Source: Taudactylus pleione
Lineage: Eukaryota > Chordata > Amphibia > Anura > Myobatrachidae
Reading direction: 5' to 3'
Length of the DNA stretch: 64,000 bases
Assembly: GCA_031769625.1 (NCBI GenBank)
Contig: JAUIMM010000088.1
Span: 2,805,501 to 2,869,500, forward strand
Shown here: one piece after another, positions 1 to 12,592 of the stretch
How positions within the stretch are numbered: the stretch's first letter is position 1
Layout of the letters: every line of letters begins with the position of its first letter
Notes under the pieces: model-generated
The model's input: the letters and a program-made list of their open reading frames with translations, nothing else
The model's database searches: none
What the model was told of the DNA's origin: nothing
Position numbers and translations under genes: made by a program

Positions 1-150
1 AAATCATTATACAAGAAAATAAATCTATCAGCTTTTAAGACAGACACCAGAGAACCTTTTAGATCAGATGAAGCAGAAACTGTGGAGAATAGTTAAATGT
101 ACTAGATATGCAGGTTGTGTACATATAGGGTGTTTTCTGGGGCATGGAAT

Positions 151-940
151 CAGGGGTGTATCTAGGGGTCTGAGCGCCCCTGGCAAAGTAATGGACTGGC
201 GCCCCCTCCCCCTCTTATTTTCTGAATAATTACTCTGTACTTATAACGTCTCTACAGCCAACCCTCCTTCTGTATCCCCAGTCAACCCCCATGTTTTATC
301 AGCCAGCACCCCCATTTTGTCGCCCCACCATCACCCTCCTGTCTCCCCAGCCATCCCTCTCCTCTCTCCCCAGCCCCACCATCCTACTTCTGTCTCTCCA
401 GTCACCCCCCCCTCCTGTCTCCCCAGCAATTAGCCTGCCTGTAATGCGGGGCTCCAGTTCCTGGCCCCCACCATCCAGCCACCGGCCCCCGCAACCCAAA
501 TATACTTACCAGCTTCAGCCAGTGGCTCCTCAGTGCAGCAGCAGCGATGAGGCACACATGACGTCACGGGAGCCTTGTTCAAAAAAAAATAAAATAAAAA
601 GCTTTATGTACCTACCAGGCAGCCGCCCGTATGCATTGGCAGCTGCCCGGACCTTGACATCTAGGAACTTCCTAGATGTCAAGGTCCGGGCAGCCGCCAT
701 CGTTTGCCTGCGGCTGCCTGGTTCATAGAATAAGTAAAGCTTTTTTTATTTTTAACAAGACGTGCGTGACGTCATGTGCGCCATATCGCTGCTGTCCCAG
801 GGGCATACCCGTGACTGCAGTCCTAACGGCCCTGTCTTGATTCTACCCCTGGCCACTGGAGGCACCCCCGGATGGCGCCCCCCTCCTTGGCCGCCACCCC
901 TGGCGAGTGCCATCCTGGCCAATGGGTAAATACACCCCTG
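151..940. mobile_element. Non-autonomous hAT element (MITE), 790 bp
   Basis: The ends are CAGGGGTGTA and TACACCCCTG, perfectly inverted. They are flanked by the same 8 bp, CATGGAAT, at 143-150 and 941-948. An 8-bp duplication with CAGGG-type ends is the signature of hAT transposons. No transposase is visible, so it must have been moved in trans. The interior is C-rich and holds a strong hairpin near 640-705 whose arms read GGACCTTGACATCTAGGAA and its complement. ORFs inside are shadows of this base composition. Confidence 0.9.
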
Positions 941-948
941 CATGGAAT

Positions 949-2961
949 GGATACGTAGTGTGCGGAAGCATGTTGGCAAATGATGATGTTTAGATGTGGG
1001 AGAATGTAAGTACAACATTTAAATATAAACAACTTTATTATATTATGCTACATTCCAGAAGGCTAGAGTGTAATAAGTGTTTTCTAAACTGGAGTTGGAG
1101 GCATTTGCTTGTATGCTACAGAACAAACTGGGAAGGCATATAGCTGAACAGGAGCAATAATCAGTGGGGAGAACCTGATAGAGGAGATCAGTGACAGAGA
1201 CAGGACTGTTGTGAAAATATTTCAGCAGTACACATGCAGTATTAACGGTCTGTTTCTCCTTCCAGTGGATGACAGCGCGATCCTGGACTGTCAGTTCAGC
1301 GAGTTCTATCACACACCCCCAGCTGGGTTTGAGAAGATATTGTTTGAGCAGCAGATTTTCTAAAGACTGGATATAATAAGCATTCGCAAAGCATCTATTT
1401 CTTAAATGCACGATGCCTACTGACAATGTGCTTTTGTATTTATATCTCACTAGGTGCAGGCCTTTCAGATCTTGTGTGTGTAAGTAGTTTATAAAGTGTT
1501 TGCTGGGGCCACCATCTAAAAAATCCTTGGAACCCTGAACTGATATTTTTGTGATGTGTAAAGTAGTTTTCTGCCAGACAGTGTGTCTCTCTCATTGTAA
1601 ATACGTATAACCTTTTAGCCAGTATCTCATTGTATCCCTCCACATTGATTCAGTATTATCTGAACACTTATCTTTTGCACCCACATTGTGTATTCACATT
1701 GGGAGGGGGTCCGTTTTTTTACTGTTTGCACACCAAACATGTTTATTCCTTTTTATTGTGGCAGCTTTAGAGTGAAACGTGGGTATTGTCCTGTGTTTCG
1801 GATACCGCAGTACTGTGTCTGTGTTTGCTGCTTGCTGAGAATCAGTCCCAGAGTGCCTTTATGACTTTGTGCTCCTGTCACAGAAATGGTTTGATTGCAC
1901 GCGGTAAAGCACCCATGCTGCACTAGCTGCCGAGCGTTCTATTGTGCATGGATTCTTACCTTTGTACTGAACTGTACCTCTGAGAGACATTTATGCACAC
2001 GTGGCCAGTTAACAATCTGTCCATCATGTTTTGCTGTGATATTTAGTACAGGGTTGACACATGGGGCACGCTGGGATTTCCAAAGCCTTGATTTCTTTCT
2101 TTTTTTTTTGTTGTTTAAATAGTTAATTAAAAGGCAACACTAATGCATGATTTTTCTTTACTCAATCAATTGAATCTAGTTTTATATAGGCAGCACAAAC
2201 ATGGAGGCATGCGGAGTACCGCCATTATTTGGAGATTATGACGATTGATGCAATGATGATGATATAATCTCAGTACTTTATGTTCTATTCCAGAGCAAGG
2301 CTCCCAACCTCAGTGACTGTATGCAGGCCAGTAATTAGGGTTAATTTGTCCAGAAAATGAGCCCTTGTTACTTTAGCAAATTGAGCTGAATTCAGAACAT
2401 TTATATTGGGACTGTTTGCGGCCATTGCTTACGGTCACTTTAACCTGTAATTGCTGTGGACATTCACTGGTTAATGGCAAACAGGCCGATGTGAGTAAAG
2501 AGTCTGGTGGTGGTGTATGCTCTAAAATACATTGTGCACTTTCAAGGAAGCTATTTTTTTTTTTTTTCTGGCTATGTCCTTTCCATTTCTCCCAGAGCTG
2601 CTTAGCACTGACCATCAATCTGGGGTTATGTAACTGCTGTAGTTCAGCGGTTTACATGATAGTTGCGGAGGAATGGTACCAGATTAGCTGCGGGGGCTGA
2701 ACCGAGACAGAGCACAACCTATTGGCATTAATGCTCATACTTCCAAGTATTCCTAAATACTGTAATCCGGGAACAATCTGTGAAGTCTGAATGGTTTTTT
2801 GGAGTCTGTAAATGCGATTATTGTAGAAATATCAGCAGGAAAGTGGCAGTCTTACCCTTATGTCACATTTCAATGTTTAGAGTGTATATGTATAGTGCCT
2901 CATGGGGCGTGATTGTTGTTGTTTTTCTTTTTACTACCTCCACATACCCAATAATGTCTTA
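949..2961. other. Intergenic stretch without recognised genes
   Basis: No family is recognised. A 135-codon open frame lies on the minus strand (1043-1450) and a second of 67 codons at 1440-1643. Neither resembles a domain I know, and nothing supports splicing or a promoter. They could be chance ORFs or old repeat sequence. A T-rich run lies at 2549-2568. Confidence 0.4.
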
Positions 2962-3257
2962 AGGTGCGTACACACTAGACGATGTGCTCACGATGCGACA
3001 TCGTGAGCGATTTCCCTTGAACTCTCCCAGTTAGCTTCCCGGCACTCCAGGAGACGATATTGTGCTAAAATGTGTCCAATCTGACCAACAATCTATCGTG
3101 CATCCTATTTCCATTGCATCGTGTACGAGACAGATCTGAAGATGCGATGTACAACCCGCGGGACACTCACGATTTGGACATAATTTACACTATTTGTCAT
3201 TCCGATGTATCGAAATCGGGCGAATCATGCAAAATATTGTCTAGTGTGTACGCACCT
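2962..3257. mobile_element. Harbinger-like MITE, 296 bp, TTA target duplication
   Basis: The ends AGGTGCGTACACACTAG and CTAGTGTGTACGCACCT are inverted, and TTA flanks both sides (2959-2961 and 3258-3260). A 3-bp TTA/TAA duplication is typical of PIF/Harbinger transposition. The same end sequence recurs at 50420-50748 and, diverged, at 56539-56823. No coding capacity. Confidence 0.85.
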
Positions 3258-4575
3258 TTAGGGGTAGATATAGTTCCTAGTCAAGGCTACTGCGACTCAT
3301 TAATTGCTTACTAATGTGATTTCTGTTTAAAATCTACATAGAGAGTTTCTATGGAGACTTTTTTTCTTTTTCTGAACACCATTTTACCATCATTACTTAC
3401 TTAGTATTTCTTATGAGACCGCTTCAGTACATGAACTACTGATTTTGTGGAAGCCAGTCCATCTATTCAGCCCTGTTATTCTACAGCAGCAATCCCATGG
3501 AAAACAAGGTTTTATTTTTATTAATAAATACATCTTAATATAGATGTGTGTATGTTTCATATATATCTATATCTGGACTATAGTCTGCTTGATGAAAGCG
3601 TTCTTTATACATGAAACTACCCCTTGTAGTCAGAAAAAACGCAGCTCTCTAAAAAGTATGTCAGTATAACTTCTTTGACTTACAGTCCATCAAAAGATTT
3701 TAGAACTGTATTCAGCTTTTGATTAAACATTTAACTGTACCCTTCTGATTGTAGACCAGTGAATCCGTCCGCTGTCCTCTGTAGATGCCATCTTCTGGTT
3801 TTGGCATTTGCTGTAATGTGCAGACATTGACTCTCCCCCTTAACGCGTTTCATCTCAACACTTGTGCAGCGGGCATTCGGTAGGAGAGGCAATGACATCA
3901 AGGAATAGCGTGTTTAGACACGATCAATACAATGCAGGCATTTGTCAGGGCCAGCAGATCTCGCCACCAGGCATGCCTAAAGAGGACAGAAAGCCGGGAG
4001 TGCTTGGATCTTTGATTATACATGCAGAAGGAAAAATTATATTTTTTGTTTAGCTATAGACTAATCTAGTGTTAAGATGATCAGGGACCCCTTTTTATGT
4101 GATGTTGAGTTTTATTGACCACAGTTGTGAAAACTAGTGTATAGAAAAACACTGGTGGTTCCCATAGTTACCCATCTTATTTCTGGAAAATCAAAGCAAC
4201 TACCTGATTGGTTCCTGTTGGCAGCACTACTGTGTTTTTGAGTACAGGAGACAGATTTACTGCAACCAAACATTTGGAATCTTATTGAATGCAGGTCTGA
4301 AGTGGAAACTGTCTGGTATTTTTTTGGAAATGTATTCTAAAAATACAGCTTGCTTTTCAATCAAATGTAGGTCACAGTTTCCATTTTTAGTATTCAAGTC
4401 AGTGTATTGGGTGGAGCTTAAATATAGTAGTGCTGGATTTAGATCACACTAACCATATGCAGAGTGCACAGAGAATACAGCAAGCACTTGCATCATTGCT
4501 CTTGATGACCGCGCATCCCTGCCACTTCCATATTAGCGAAAGCTGGAATCTGAATGAGCACTTAATGTTAACATA
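3258..4575. other. Intergenic stretch without recognised genes
   Basis: No coding feature is recognised. Around 3842-3853 the minus strand reads GAAACGCGTT, the 3' half of the hammerhead-like signature seen elsewhere in this window beside Penelope-type repeats, but no partner core is preserved. The region is probably old repeat remnant. Confidence 0.35.
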
Positions 4576-5166
4576 GGGCCTGATTCAGAGCCGGACGCTA
4601 TTTGCGGACGGTCGTTCCAAAAAAGGGGCCGGCTATTTAAATTGAGCGCTCGCTCATTGCGGTTTGTTGACGCCTCTGTCTGAATGAGCGACCGAAAAAT
4701 GCATTCGTTATTTTGTAAAGACGCCCCTTTGCCGTTCGCATCACACGTCATCTCCGGTATTTATTAGATTAATCGAGTACATCGAAAGGCATCTGAATTG
4801 CTCGCAGTGCTTGTGGTAGGTTTTACTTCCCGCAATCATTGCGAGCAGTTCAGGCTAAAAGACAACCAAGTGACGTGGTCGAGGACGCTCCTTTACTAAT
4901 TATGCACTCCCATTAAACGCCCTTTTTACCGTTAGGCACGCCTGCGTTCGGATCTCCACTCCCCCGTTTTCAAGCACCTTCCCCTGTTACCACCCACAAA
5001 CGGTACATTCTGTCAATCAAATTAGCAGCCCCTCGTTGTTTTGCGAACGCTCGATTTCCGACCGCAATGACTGGTTTGCGCATTAAGACACATACGCATG
5101 CACAGTTGTGCGAACATCGCTCATAGCGAACGAGCGGCTGCTTACGAGCGGCTCTGAATCAGGCCC
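4576..5166. mobile_element. GGGCCTGATTCAG-family element, long subfamily, copy 1
   Basis: The ends GGGCCTGATTCAGAGC and its complement are inverted, with ATA on both sides (4573-4575, 5167-5169). The 591-bp interior matches the element at 50840-51407 in order: a block like GACGGTCGTTC, a block on growth of GCGAGCAGTT, then ACGCCCTTTT and TCCACTCCCC. No ORF is meaningful. It shares only its ends with the hairpin-array subfamily. Confidence 0.85.
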
Positions 5167-6878
5167 ATAGTTCAATCTACTCTACACTACATTGTACACT
5201 TTGAGTTTAGTTCCTCTTTAAAGAAGTCTCAGAATATTTTAATACAATGTACTGAGGTACTGTTATATTAATGCTGATTTATTTCTAGAACTGTGGACCT
5301 GTTCAAATGCTCATTCATACAGGCTTACTATGACTGTAATATATTCATTAAGCCCTATGGTACAGTTGTGGCTAGTTAAGAGCACATGAGTAACCCTAAG
5401 GAAAGAGGAACTCGTATGCGATTGTAACAAATATTTTACTAAATCTTCAGTCAATGATATTTGGTAGTTGTAAGAAGATGCCCAAAGTTTGATACGTATA
5501 GTGATATAATATTTTGTACATTGTAAAATATATTTACTGTATATGGTTATGAATTAAATTAAACCAATTACTAAGCTTACACTACTAAGAGCAGTCTGAA
5601 ACTGCAAAGCCAGGAAAATAAAAGTATTTTAAAATATTGTATTTTGTAAATAAAGTAAACCAAATAAGTACTGGATGTGTATTAAATGGGAAACTGTGTA
5701 CAGCATTGGTAAGCTTGGACAGAGATGCTCTTCTATTAAAATGTCAGTTAAAACCCATCAAATCTATTTATTTTTTTTGATCAGTTTTATTTTAGAAGTT
5801 TGCATCTTTTTGTGTTGTGATTTAAATGCACTGTGAAATATATAGTTTTATATATTCCTGTAACAAGTACCAAAGAGCTAAGCGATATGCAGTTTATGTT
5901 GAGTCCTCTCTTTATTCTGCTGTCAGACTTATCAATTTACATAAAAAATGGCATATAGAGTTTTTCATTTAATTCTGCGCCGCGTATTGCCGAGATGCCC
6001 ATCTGCACACATTGGACATTTACAGTAGCGCCGACATCCCACATTTTCCATTGCACCTCTATGGGGTGCCCTGGGAAACTTGCAATGCTGGCAGACATGA
6101 TCTGCCATTCTGCCGAGGAATGGAATCCCCTTTAATATGTGGGCATATATCTGTTTCGTTGAAGCCTTTAGAGAAAAAATAGAATTTAAGATGTTCATGA
6201 GCCTTTTGCATTCTAGCTTATAGGTTCTGTTTTTATTCCAAAAGTCTGTAATTAGTAACTGGTTACACTCTGGCTCAATCACTTGGCATTTAACAGGGAC
6301 TTTTTTGTTTTATTTGTTTTTATTCTGTAAGCCATTCTTCTCACAAGTACAGTTCAGGTTAAAGAGTATAATTGCTTTTACATGTGCTTGTGTACTTATA
6401 ACTCAACCCAGGCCAACTGGGGACTGTCCTAGTTATCATCTTGTTTACTTTTATGCTCACTTCTACCACAAATCTGTTTTCTGTTTGTTTTATGTGTTTT
6501 AATGCTTGAATTTGTATTTCTAAGATTGTTTAAAAATAAACTTTCAACAAAATTAAGGACAAACTATTCATTGGCTGCTTTTATTTTGTGCAATTATTAT
6601 TAATTTTAAATTCTCCATTCCAATTACAAGATGCTGAAAATTAAAGAACAGTGGGTGATGGATTTCAGTGTCCATCTGCCCAATGATAAGCAAATACAGT
6701 GGCTACAATTGATTTTGCTTTTTCACATTTTGCTGGAATCCTGGTGGATTTAATTAAAAAATGTTCGCACTAATCAACACAAAGTGCTCAATGTGCCAAT
6801 TTTTTTTAATCCAACCATTTGTCAAAATCAATTAAGAACAAAAACTGAAAATGAGTGATTGAAACTTTTAGAGATAAC

Positions 6879-6891
<13 letters not shown>
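5167..6891. other. AT-rich intergenic stretch
   Basis: Mostly AT-rich sequence with no recognised exon. A 105-codon open frame on the minus strand (5965-6282) has a cysteine-rich end, but I do not recognise it and it lacks any supporting context. Near 6520-6580 AATAAA occurs, without a gene to serve. Confidence 0.4.
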
Positions 6892-6931
<40 letters not shown>

Positions 6932-6942
6932 ATATATATAAT
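6892..6942. repeat. (GT)n then (AT)n microsatellite
   Basis: About 15 GT dinucleotides run directly into AT dinucleotides. The last 8 bp, TATATAAT, form the target duplication of the hAT element that follows. Confidence 0.95.
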
Positions 6943-7202
6943 CAGGGCCGGCTCTATGGGGTGGCATTCATTCACTGACGGAAGAGGGCTGGGGGGAAGC
7001 CCAGCCAGTGACTGATTGCTGGGCTTTACCCCCAGCCTCACGTTATTTGGAGGCGTGCCATGCGGGCACGCCTCCAAATAACATCACATAGGGAGTGTGG
7101 CCTATGGTAATTAGGCCACGCCCCAAAATTCGGTCGCGCGTGGCGAGAGGGCGCCATATGATGGGCCGGCACAGGGTGCTCTGACCCCTGGAGCCGGCCC
7201 TG
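6943..7202. mobile_element. Non-autonomous hAT element, 260 bp
   Basis: The inverted ends are CAGGGCCGGCTC and GAGCCGGCCCTG. Both flanks carry the 8-bp sequence TATATAAT (6935-6942 and 7203-7210). Inside is a second inverted pair, GGAGGCGTGCC/GGCACGCCTCC, around 7051-7076. No transposase. Confidence 0.9.
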
Positions 7203-7334
7203 TATATAATATTATTGAATGGGTCAAGGTGTCAGAAGGGGTATGACACCAAAGTGCCGACTCCTCAGTGACAGGAGCCGGGTGCTGCACTGGAGCATTA
7301 TATGCAGCACTTGGCTCCTTACGGATTCAGTATG

Positions 7335-7770
7335 ATTGACCGCTGGCCGCAAATCCCGACAACGGCATCCCGGCAGCAGTGAAAATCCCGATCGTCCCAA
7401 GGTAAGTATTTCCTACCCTATTCTACCCCCTAAGCCTCCCTTAGGGGTGCCAAACCACCCCCCCCCCCCCCCCCCCCACTTCCCCACCACCTAAACCTAA
7501 GTCCCCCGGGAGGTGCCTAACCCTCCGTTCCCCTAGCCTAATCCACCCCCCGACCCTCCCATGGCTGTCCGCGCCCGGCTTACCTTCAGTGTTGGGCTCC
7601 CGGCGTAGATAAAATGACAGGCGTAGGGATTTCAATGTCTGACATTTAACCCCTTGGCGGGATTAGACAGTCGGGAAGCCGATGGTCGGGATTTCTATGC
7701 CTTTCATTTAACCCCTTGCTGGGATTAGACAGTCGGGAGGCCGGCTGTCAGGATTCCGTCCGTCGACTTC
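7335..7770. repeat. C-rich dispersed repeat (copy of the GGGTTAGG-type family)
   Basis: The strand carries CCTAACCC/CCTAAACC-type runs framed by degenerate GGGATT...GTCGGGA motifs, the complement of the G-rich copies at 61565-61985 and 62310-63060. A 20-C homopolymer sits at 7458-7477. Ends are too decayed to define; the family probably began as a DNA transposon. Confidence 0.5.
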
Positions 7771-8450
7771 CCGAATGCTTCCCCTCCTGACACAGTGAGG
7801 GAGCAGACACTGCACACAGAGTGGTCCCTGGGGCAGTCTGCATCTCCGGGACCCCCGGAGTGACTAAAATGGGGGTTTGGGTATGAGGCCACGAACCCTG
7901 CCTGCTATGCCAAACCCTCCTCGCACCCGGTGTCACCATGGGTAGGGACACCACTGCAAGGTGTACTTGTGTCTGATGCATGGAAGGGCTGGGTGTTTGG
8001 TGAAAAATTTCCTGTTTTCGGGCAAAAACACACAGGATCCGTGATAAATTCTTGGATCCATTTGTTTTCGTGGCCGCAAATTAAAACTGCACTTTTCCTT
8101 TCTCCTGCCTCCAGGTCTTTTTATTTCCTAAGGGGGGCGTGGCATGCCTACCGCGATTATGCCATGCCCCTGATGAGTTCCGTCTTCAGGTATAGTGAAA
8201 TTAGCCCGGGGAATAAATTAGCCGACGGTAAAGTACCACAGCTAATTGAATTCCCCCCTTAGTTTGCTGAAGCAGTAGTTCACCAGATGGCACTAACATG
8301 GTGAAACACAAACTCCTTTAAATGCTATTACATAATGTAAGCAGCTTGTTCTGAAACAGTTTTTCAGAACGTGTGTATCTGTCTCATTTCTAGGCTGTAT
8401 GCTCTGTAACATAATAGGTGAAAGCCATAAAAAACAAGAGATTATATACT

Positions 8451-8784
8451 GTACCATGTGCATAAAATTATGACCGCTTATCTCATGTCCTTTGTGAAGA
8501 CGTAACTGACATCGGGGACTACCCCTGAGGAAGTCTAGAGGAGGGGACCTGGATGAAATGCGTTGGGTACTGTATGCTGATTCTCAGATGAGCTGTTTTT
8601 TACTATCAATGTACAGGCATTTGTTTGCAATATTGAAGCTTTGAAATTGTAAACTGTTACACTCTTATTTTTATGTTTTTGGATTGCCATTAAAACTGTG
8701 CAAAACACTACTGATGTCAGTGACCATATGAGGATCTTCACAAAGGACATGAGGTAAACGGTCATAATTTTATGCACATGGTAC
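8451..8784. repeat. Inverted pair with hammerhead-like relic (Penelope-type)
   Basis: The arm at 8451-8513 is repeated in reverse at 8713-8784 (shared blocks such as GTACCATGTGCATAAAATTA and CTCATGTCCTTTGTGAAG). Between them, CTGAGGA at 8525-8531 and GAAATGCGTT at 8555-8564 have the spacing of a hammerhead CTGATGA/GAAAC core with two substitutions. This layout matches the larger palindrome at 42677-43997. Assignment to Penelope-like elements is inferred. Confidence 0.5.
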
Positions 8785-8797
8785 GTGTTCACTCTTA

Positions 8798-9133
8798 GGG
8801 CGGAATTCAATTCTTTATAGCCGCTATCGCGCCCGACGGAGCTATTCAATTCTTGCTCCTGTCGGGCATGATGAGCTGCCAGAGCTACATTTCAGCTCGC
8901 AGCCCCTGGGGGATGAGAGCTGAAATGTGCGAAAAGTGACATGTTTGGGCGCCAAAACATCACTTTTCGCGATCGCGCCCAGCACTTTGGTCGGGGTTAG
9001 CCGTTTTACGCGGCTAAACCCGACCACTTTGGGTGCGATCAGCGTGAAACGCTGGCACAATTGAATAGCGGCCCGCGATCTCCTGTCACTTTAGACGGGA
9101 GATGCGGGCCGCAAAATCAATTGAATTCCGCCC
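8798..9133. mobile_element. Harbinger-like MITE, 336 bp, TTA duplication
   Basis: The ends GGGCGGAATTCAATT and AATTGAATTCCGCCC are perfect inverted repeats flanked by TTA (8795-8797, 9134-9136). Subterminal sequence contains further palindromes (CGCGATCGCG region, GGGTTAGCCG...CGGCTAAACCC). A fragment of the same family lies near 62060-62290, and a related element is complete at 62378-62722. Confidence 0.88.
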
Positions 9134-10267
9134 TTAGCCCTCTTAACACAATTTTGGTGGTGTTGCACAGTTATTGCACTAGGAGGCGCCCTTGTTTTGT
9201 TATTTTTCAGATTGAAGGAGTTGGTGTGCTTGACAACAAGGAGCTCTAGCCGTCCAATATGAGTGGATTATTCTAGGCACGAAACAGACTTTTTCAAAAG
9301 ACTTATACCATATAGGGTGTGTTTTATTTGTATTATTGTTTCATTTCATATTGCCATACACCGGCCTAGCACCAAATTATTTATTTATATATATATATAT
9401 TGTTATGGCGTGCAGATTTTGCTTGGAATATATTTTAACTACAACATAAAGCTGAGTGGTCTTTGTTAGTCTTCCATTCACACTGTTCAGCAGGGTCCCA
9501 CCATTTATACAGAGGCTGGTCATCTGCCAAACCTCTTCAACGTGGTCTTCGTTCCTCTTTAGTAGGAGATATTCAGCACAATAGCTCTAATTAAAAGAAG
9601 GTATACTGTATGTGTTAGATCTGTACTGCTATGGAGGGAGCCAAGCAGGGCACCCTGCCAAAGTACTATCTTTGGGAACTGAGGAGGATCAGTTAGTTGT
9701 TTAAAGTGGAAAACAATAAAACTCATCTGTTTCATGTCATGCTATATCCATGTGCATTTAGTATTTTGGGAGCACTGATCACCCTACTCGTAAAATCTGC
9801 CAAGTCGCATGCCTTTTTTTTTGTTTTTTTTATGTTTATTTTATGGATAATGGTTTACAATAACGTTACTGAGAAAAGACTAATAACTGTTTAAATTGCA
9901 ATAACTGGCAGGATGCAGAATGTCATTTTAAGTTGTGAATAGGGTTTTTTTTGTTATTGATATAAAATACTTTATTAACATGACATGTTCAACGCAATTT
10001 ACATGAATGTGTAATTTAGGATAATATATTCCCTAATATGAGTTATAGGTATTAGTCCCTGAGGCTAGCTCACTTAAACTGATGATGATTTTGAATGTGT
10101 ATAATTAATGACCATTTTCCATATATGTACTGCTGACATCAGAATTCACAGTTAAAACAAATATTTTGTACATGTAGCAACATTACTTGTGTATTATAAT
10201 CTTTTAAAGGCTGTGTACAGAATACATCACACTAATGTACAATCCTGTATGGTTTCTTGCAGAGTTA
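9134..10267. other. AT-rich intergenic stretch
   Basis: No genes or defined repeats recognised. A short AT microsatellite lies at 9383-9400. Short ORFs are low-complexity. Confidence 0.4.
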
Positions 10268-10369
10268 TTTCTTCTTTGTTCCTCCACGGCAGCCACACCT
10301 TGGGATATAGGACCTGTTCCACCTTAGTATAGACGGGAAGTTTTTTCAGGGACCGCCCCCTCACTGTAT
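10268..10369 (+). repeat. DIRS left inverted terminal repeat
   Basis: This block is the reverse complement of 17011-17097. Shared features are GGCAGCCACACCTTGGGATA, the GACGGGAAGTTTTTTCAGGG stretch and CCCCCTCACTGTAT. It marks the 5' end of the element and includes its promoter side. Confidence 0.85.
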
Positions 10370-11139
10370 ATAGTCCAGCCCCTTTCGTGGCTCCTAGCAG
10401 TATAGAGTAGGGAAGTTTGTTATTTTTCTATAGAATGGGATTTACCTCTACTTTGCCCAGTGCGCACTTAGCACCGCAGTCTGAGGCAGCATGAAGACTG
10501 GTGTGCAGCGGTGCCGGTATCTTGAAACCGGAGCAACTGTGACGCCCGTGCTTTTGCCCAGAGAAGCCTCAAGGGGTCTGGTGGCTAAAACCCTCTCTCA
10601 ATAGCCTAAGCGCAGTGGCGTGTCTTGCTGTTGTGCACAGATGCGACCTGATGACGTGCTGGACCAGCAGCCTGTGCAGGAGTGGCCTGACCTCAGAGCG
10701 AAGTTCATAGGGCTAGAATATGGCAGGTGTCTGTCTCCCTTACACCTTTTCAGAGGATCCAGGGCATTGAAAGTCTGCAGGTGTGCCACAAAATGGATGC
10801 AGAGCCTGCTCCCCAACAGCCAAATAGTGCCCAGCCGTGGTAAGTCCCTTTAGTGGGCATTATACACATTTAGGTTTTAGCTGTAACTACTGTTGGAACT
10901 AGAAGAAATTGAATAAGGAAAAGCATTTAAGGTGCCTGTATGCTGCCTGTGTTAAACCATTCTAGGCAAGGGATGGTATTTGGTGAGGGTTGTGCTCACA
11001 CCACGTCTTTGCACCCATACATTACCAGATTTTCATTCCAACCAGCCAGAATGGACTGATATCTGACAGATAATTGTATAGTGTATGCCCAGCAAAAGAG
11101 TGACAAAATGTAGATAAAAGGCAAAGTAACTTTAATTGT
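10370..11139 (+). other. DIRS 5' leader and start of gag region
   Basis: Lies between the left terminal repeat and the recognisable gag fragment. It has many in-frame stops; the frame at 10620-10853 may be part of the leader or decayed gag, but I cannot support a product. Confidence 0.4.
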
Positions 11140-12520
11140 ATTGAAAGTATGTATCCTATTAGAGATGATGATTTGCTTAATTGGTGCACATTACTTAAAG
11201 TGGATGTTGCAACTGCAGAGTTAATAGCAAGAACTACCATTCTGTTAGAGGATGGGGCAGCATGTAAGGATACCATGGATAAAAGAATAGAGAATTCATT
11301 CAAGAAATTACATATTTCTACTGCTGTATCTCTGAAGGCTTGTATACTGTAGTTATAGCCTCTGTTTGAAGGTCACATAGGGGTCAATCCTTTTAGGTGT
11401 GAATTGAGGTGCGAGTTGCTATTTTCACTTCGAATTTTCATAGCGAATTCATTTTGCAATCCAATTAGCAACTTGCACTGAATCAGTCAGACTGAATTCA
11501 CAACTTTCCACTTGTACCTCCCTGAGGGTGAGAGATGGAAAGGAAAATATTCTAAGTTTAAAATGTTGGGACACTGTGCTGAACCCCTTGGACATCCCCC
11601 TCCCTAATGACTAATTAGGCATTTGGAGGTTTCCAATTATCTTAATTAGTCCCATAATTACATGTGTTTTTTTAGGGTAAAAAAAAAATGCCCTCAAATT
11701 ACCCCACAATCAACTTTTTCGTTAGTTTAGGCATCTCAGATTTAATTACAATTTTTTAGTTGAAAAATAATTTTGTTTTTATAATTTTTTTCAAGGTGCC
11801 CTCAAAGTTACTCAAAAATCACCCTTTTTTTCTCCTTTTTTTTTTTTCATTTAATTTGTTTGAGATTAAACTAAAAAAGTTTGTGTTTTATCATTTTCTT
11901 GCATTTAAAAAACAAACAAACCACAAATCAGCCACTTGACACCATTTAAAACCCTACAGTACCTTCCTAATGCCCACAAACCGCCTTCTATAGGGTCTGG
12001 CTAATGTAATTATCCATTTTGGGGGGGTCCAGGATGGTCTCCCCACATTTTCATGCATTTCTCTCAAATCTCATTTAGCAGTCAATTTGCACCCCTCTTC
12101 TGCAAGTAGTGCGAATAGGCATTTTTAATTGGATTGGAGAATTCTCGGGAGCACGCTTCGCTGCGAAGTCTGAGAGTTTCAAGGAACAAACTCGCAATTC
12201 GCACCTAATTGGATTGAGCCTAAAGTGGAGTACATCCTTGCATGCAGACATTGAAGAAAGAATATCAAAATACCTTTGAGAAAGTTGGAGATTATGCAGA
12301 AAGCTATTGAATATCTATGCGAGACATTTTTGGTCACACTGACCTGCAGTAAGATCTATGGCTACATGGGTAGTAGCATGGAGAGCTTTATGGTATGATC
12401 CTGGATGGCTGATGCAAATTCAAAAAAGAAAAAATAGGTTGACTACATTACCCTATGAAGGTTCCTTTTTTGTTTTGGATTAAATTAGACTCTGATACAA
12501 AGGGTGACGGGAGATAAATC
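11140..12520 (+). pseudogene. DIRS gag remnant, split by a MITE
   Basis: The plus-strand frame at 11149-11352 reads DVATAELIARTTILLEDGAA followed by KDTMDKRIENSFKKL, matching the conserved middle of DIRS gag (hydrophobic core, DGAALKDPLDRR-like motif, helix). After the insertion at 11380-12220 the gag resumes in broken frames with a YLCE segment, WRALW and KKKNRLTTLPYEGSFF, the end of the gag domain. Stops and at least one frameshift mean no product. Confidence 0.7.
11380..12220. mobile_element. MITE inserted in DIRS gag, about 840 bp
   Basis: The ends GGGTCAATCC...AGGTGTGAATTG and CAATTCGCACCT...GGATTGAGCC are imperfect inverted repeats. The flanks are ATAG and TAAA, so a TA or TWA-type duplication is possible but not clear. 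The interior is AT-rich with no ORF. Confidence 0.65.
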
Positions 12521-12592
12521 TTATTGATTACCTCAGGATAAGCGAAATAGATACCTGTTTCCATCATAAAGATAACAATACAGAGAGACTAA

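Noticed and set aside
1043..1450. 135-codon minus-strand ORF
   Set aside because: No recognised domain, no homologous neighbour and no promoter; kept only as a remark in the intergenic entry.
7458..7477. 20-C homopolymer as a functional element
   Set aside because: Simple slippage within a C-rich repeat.
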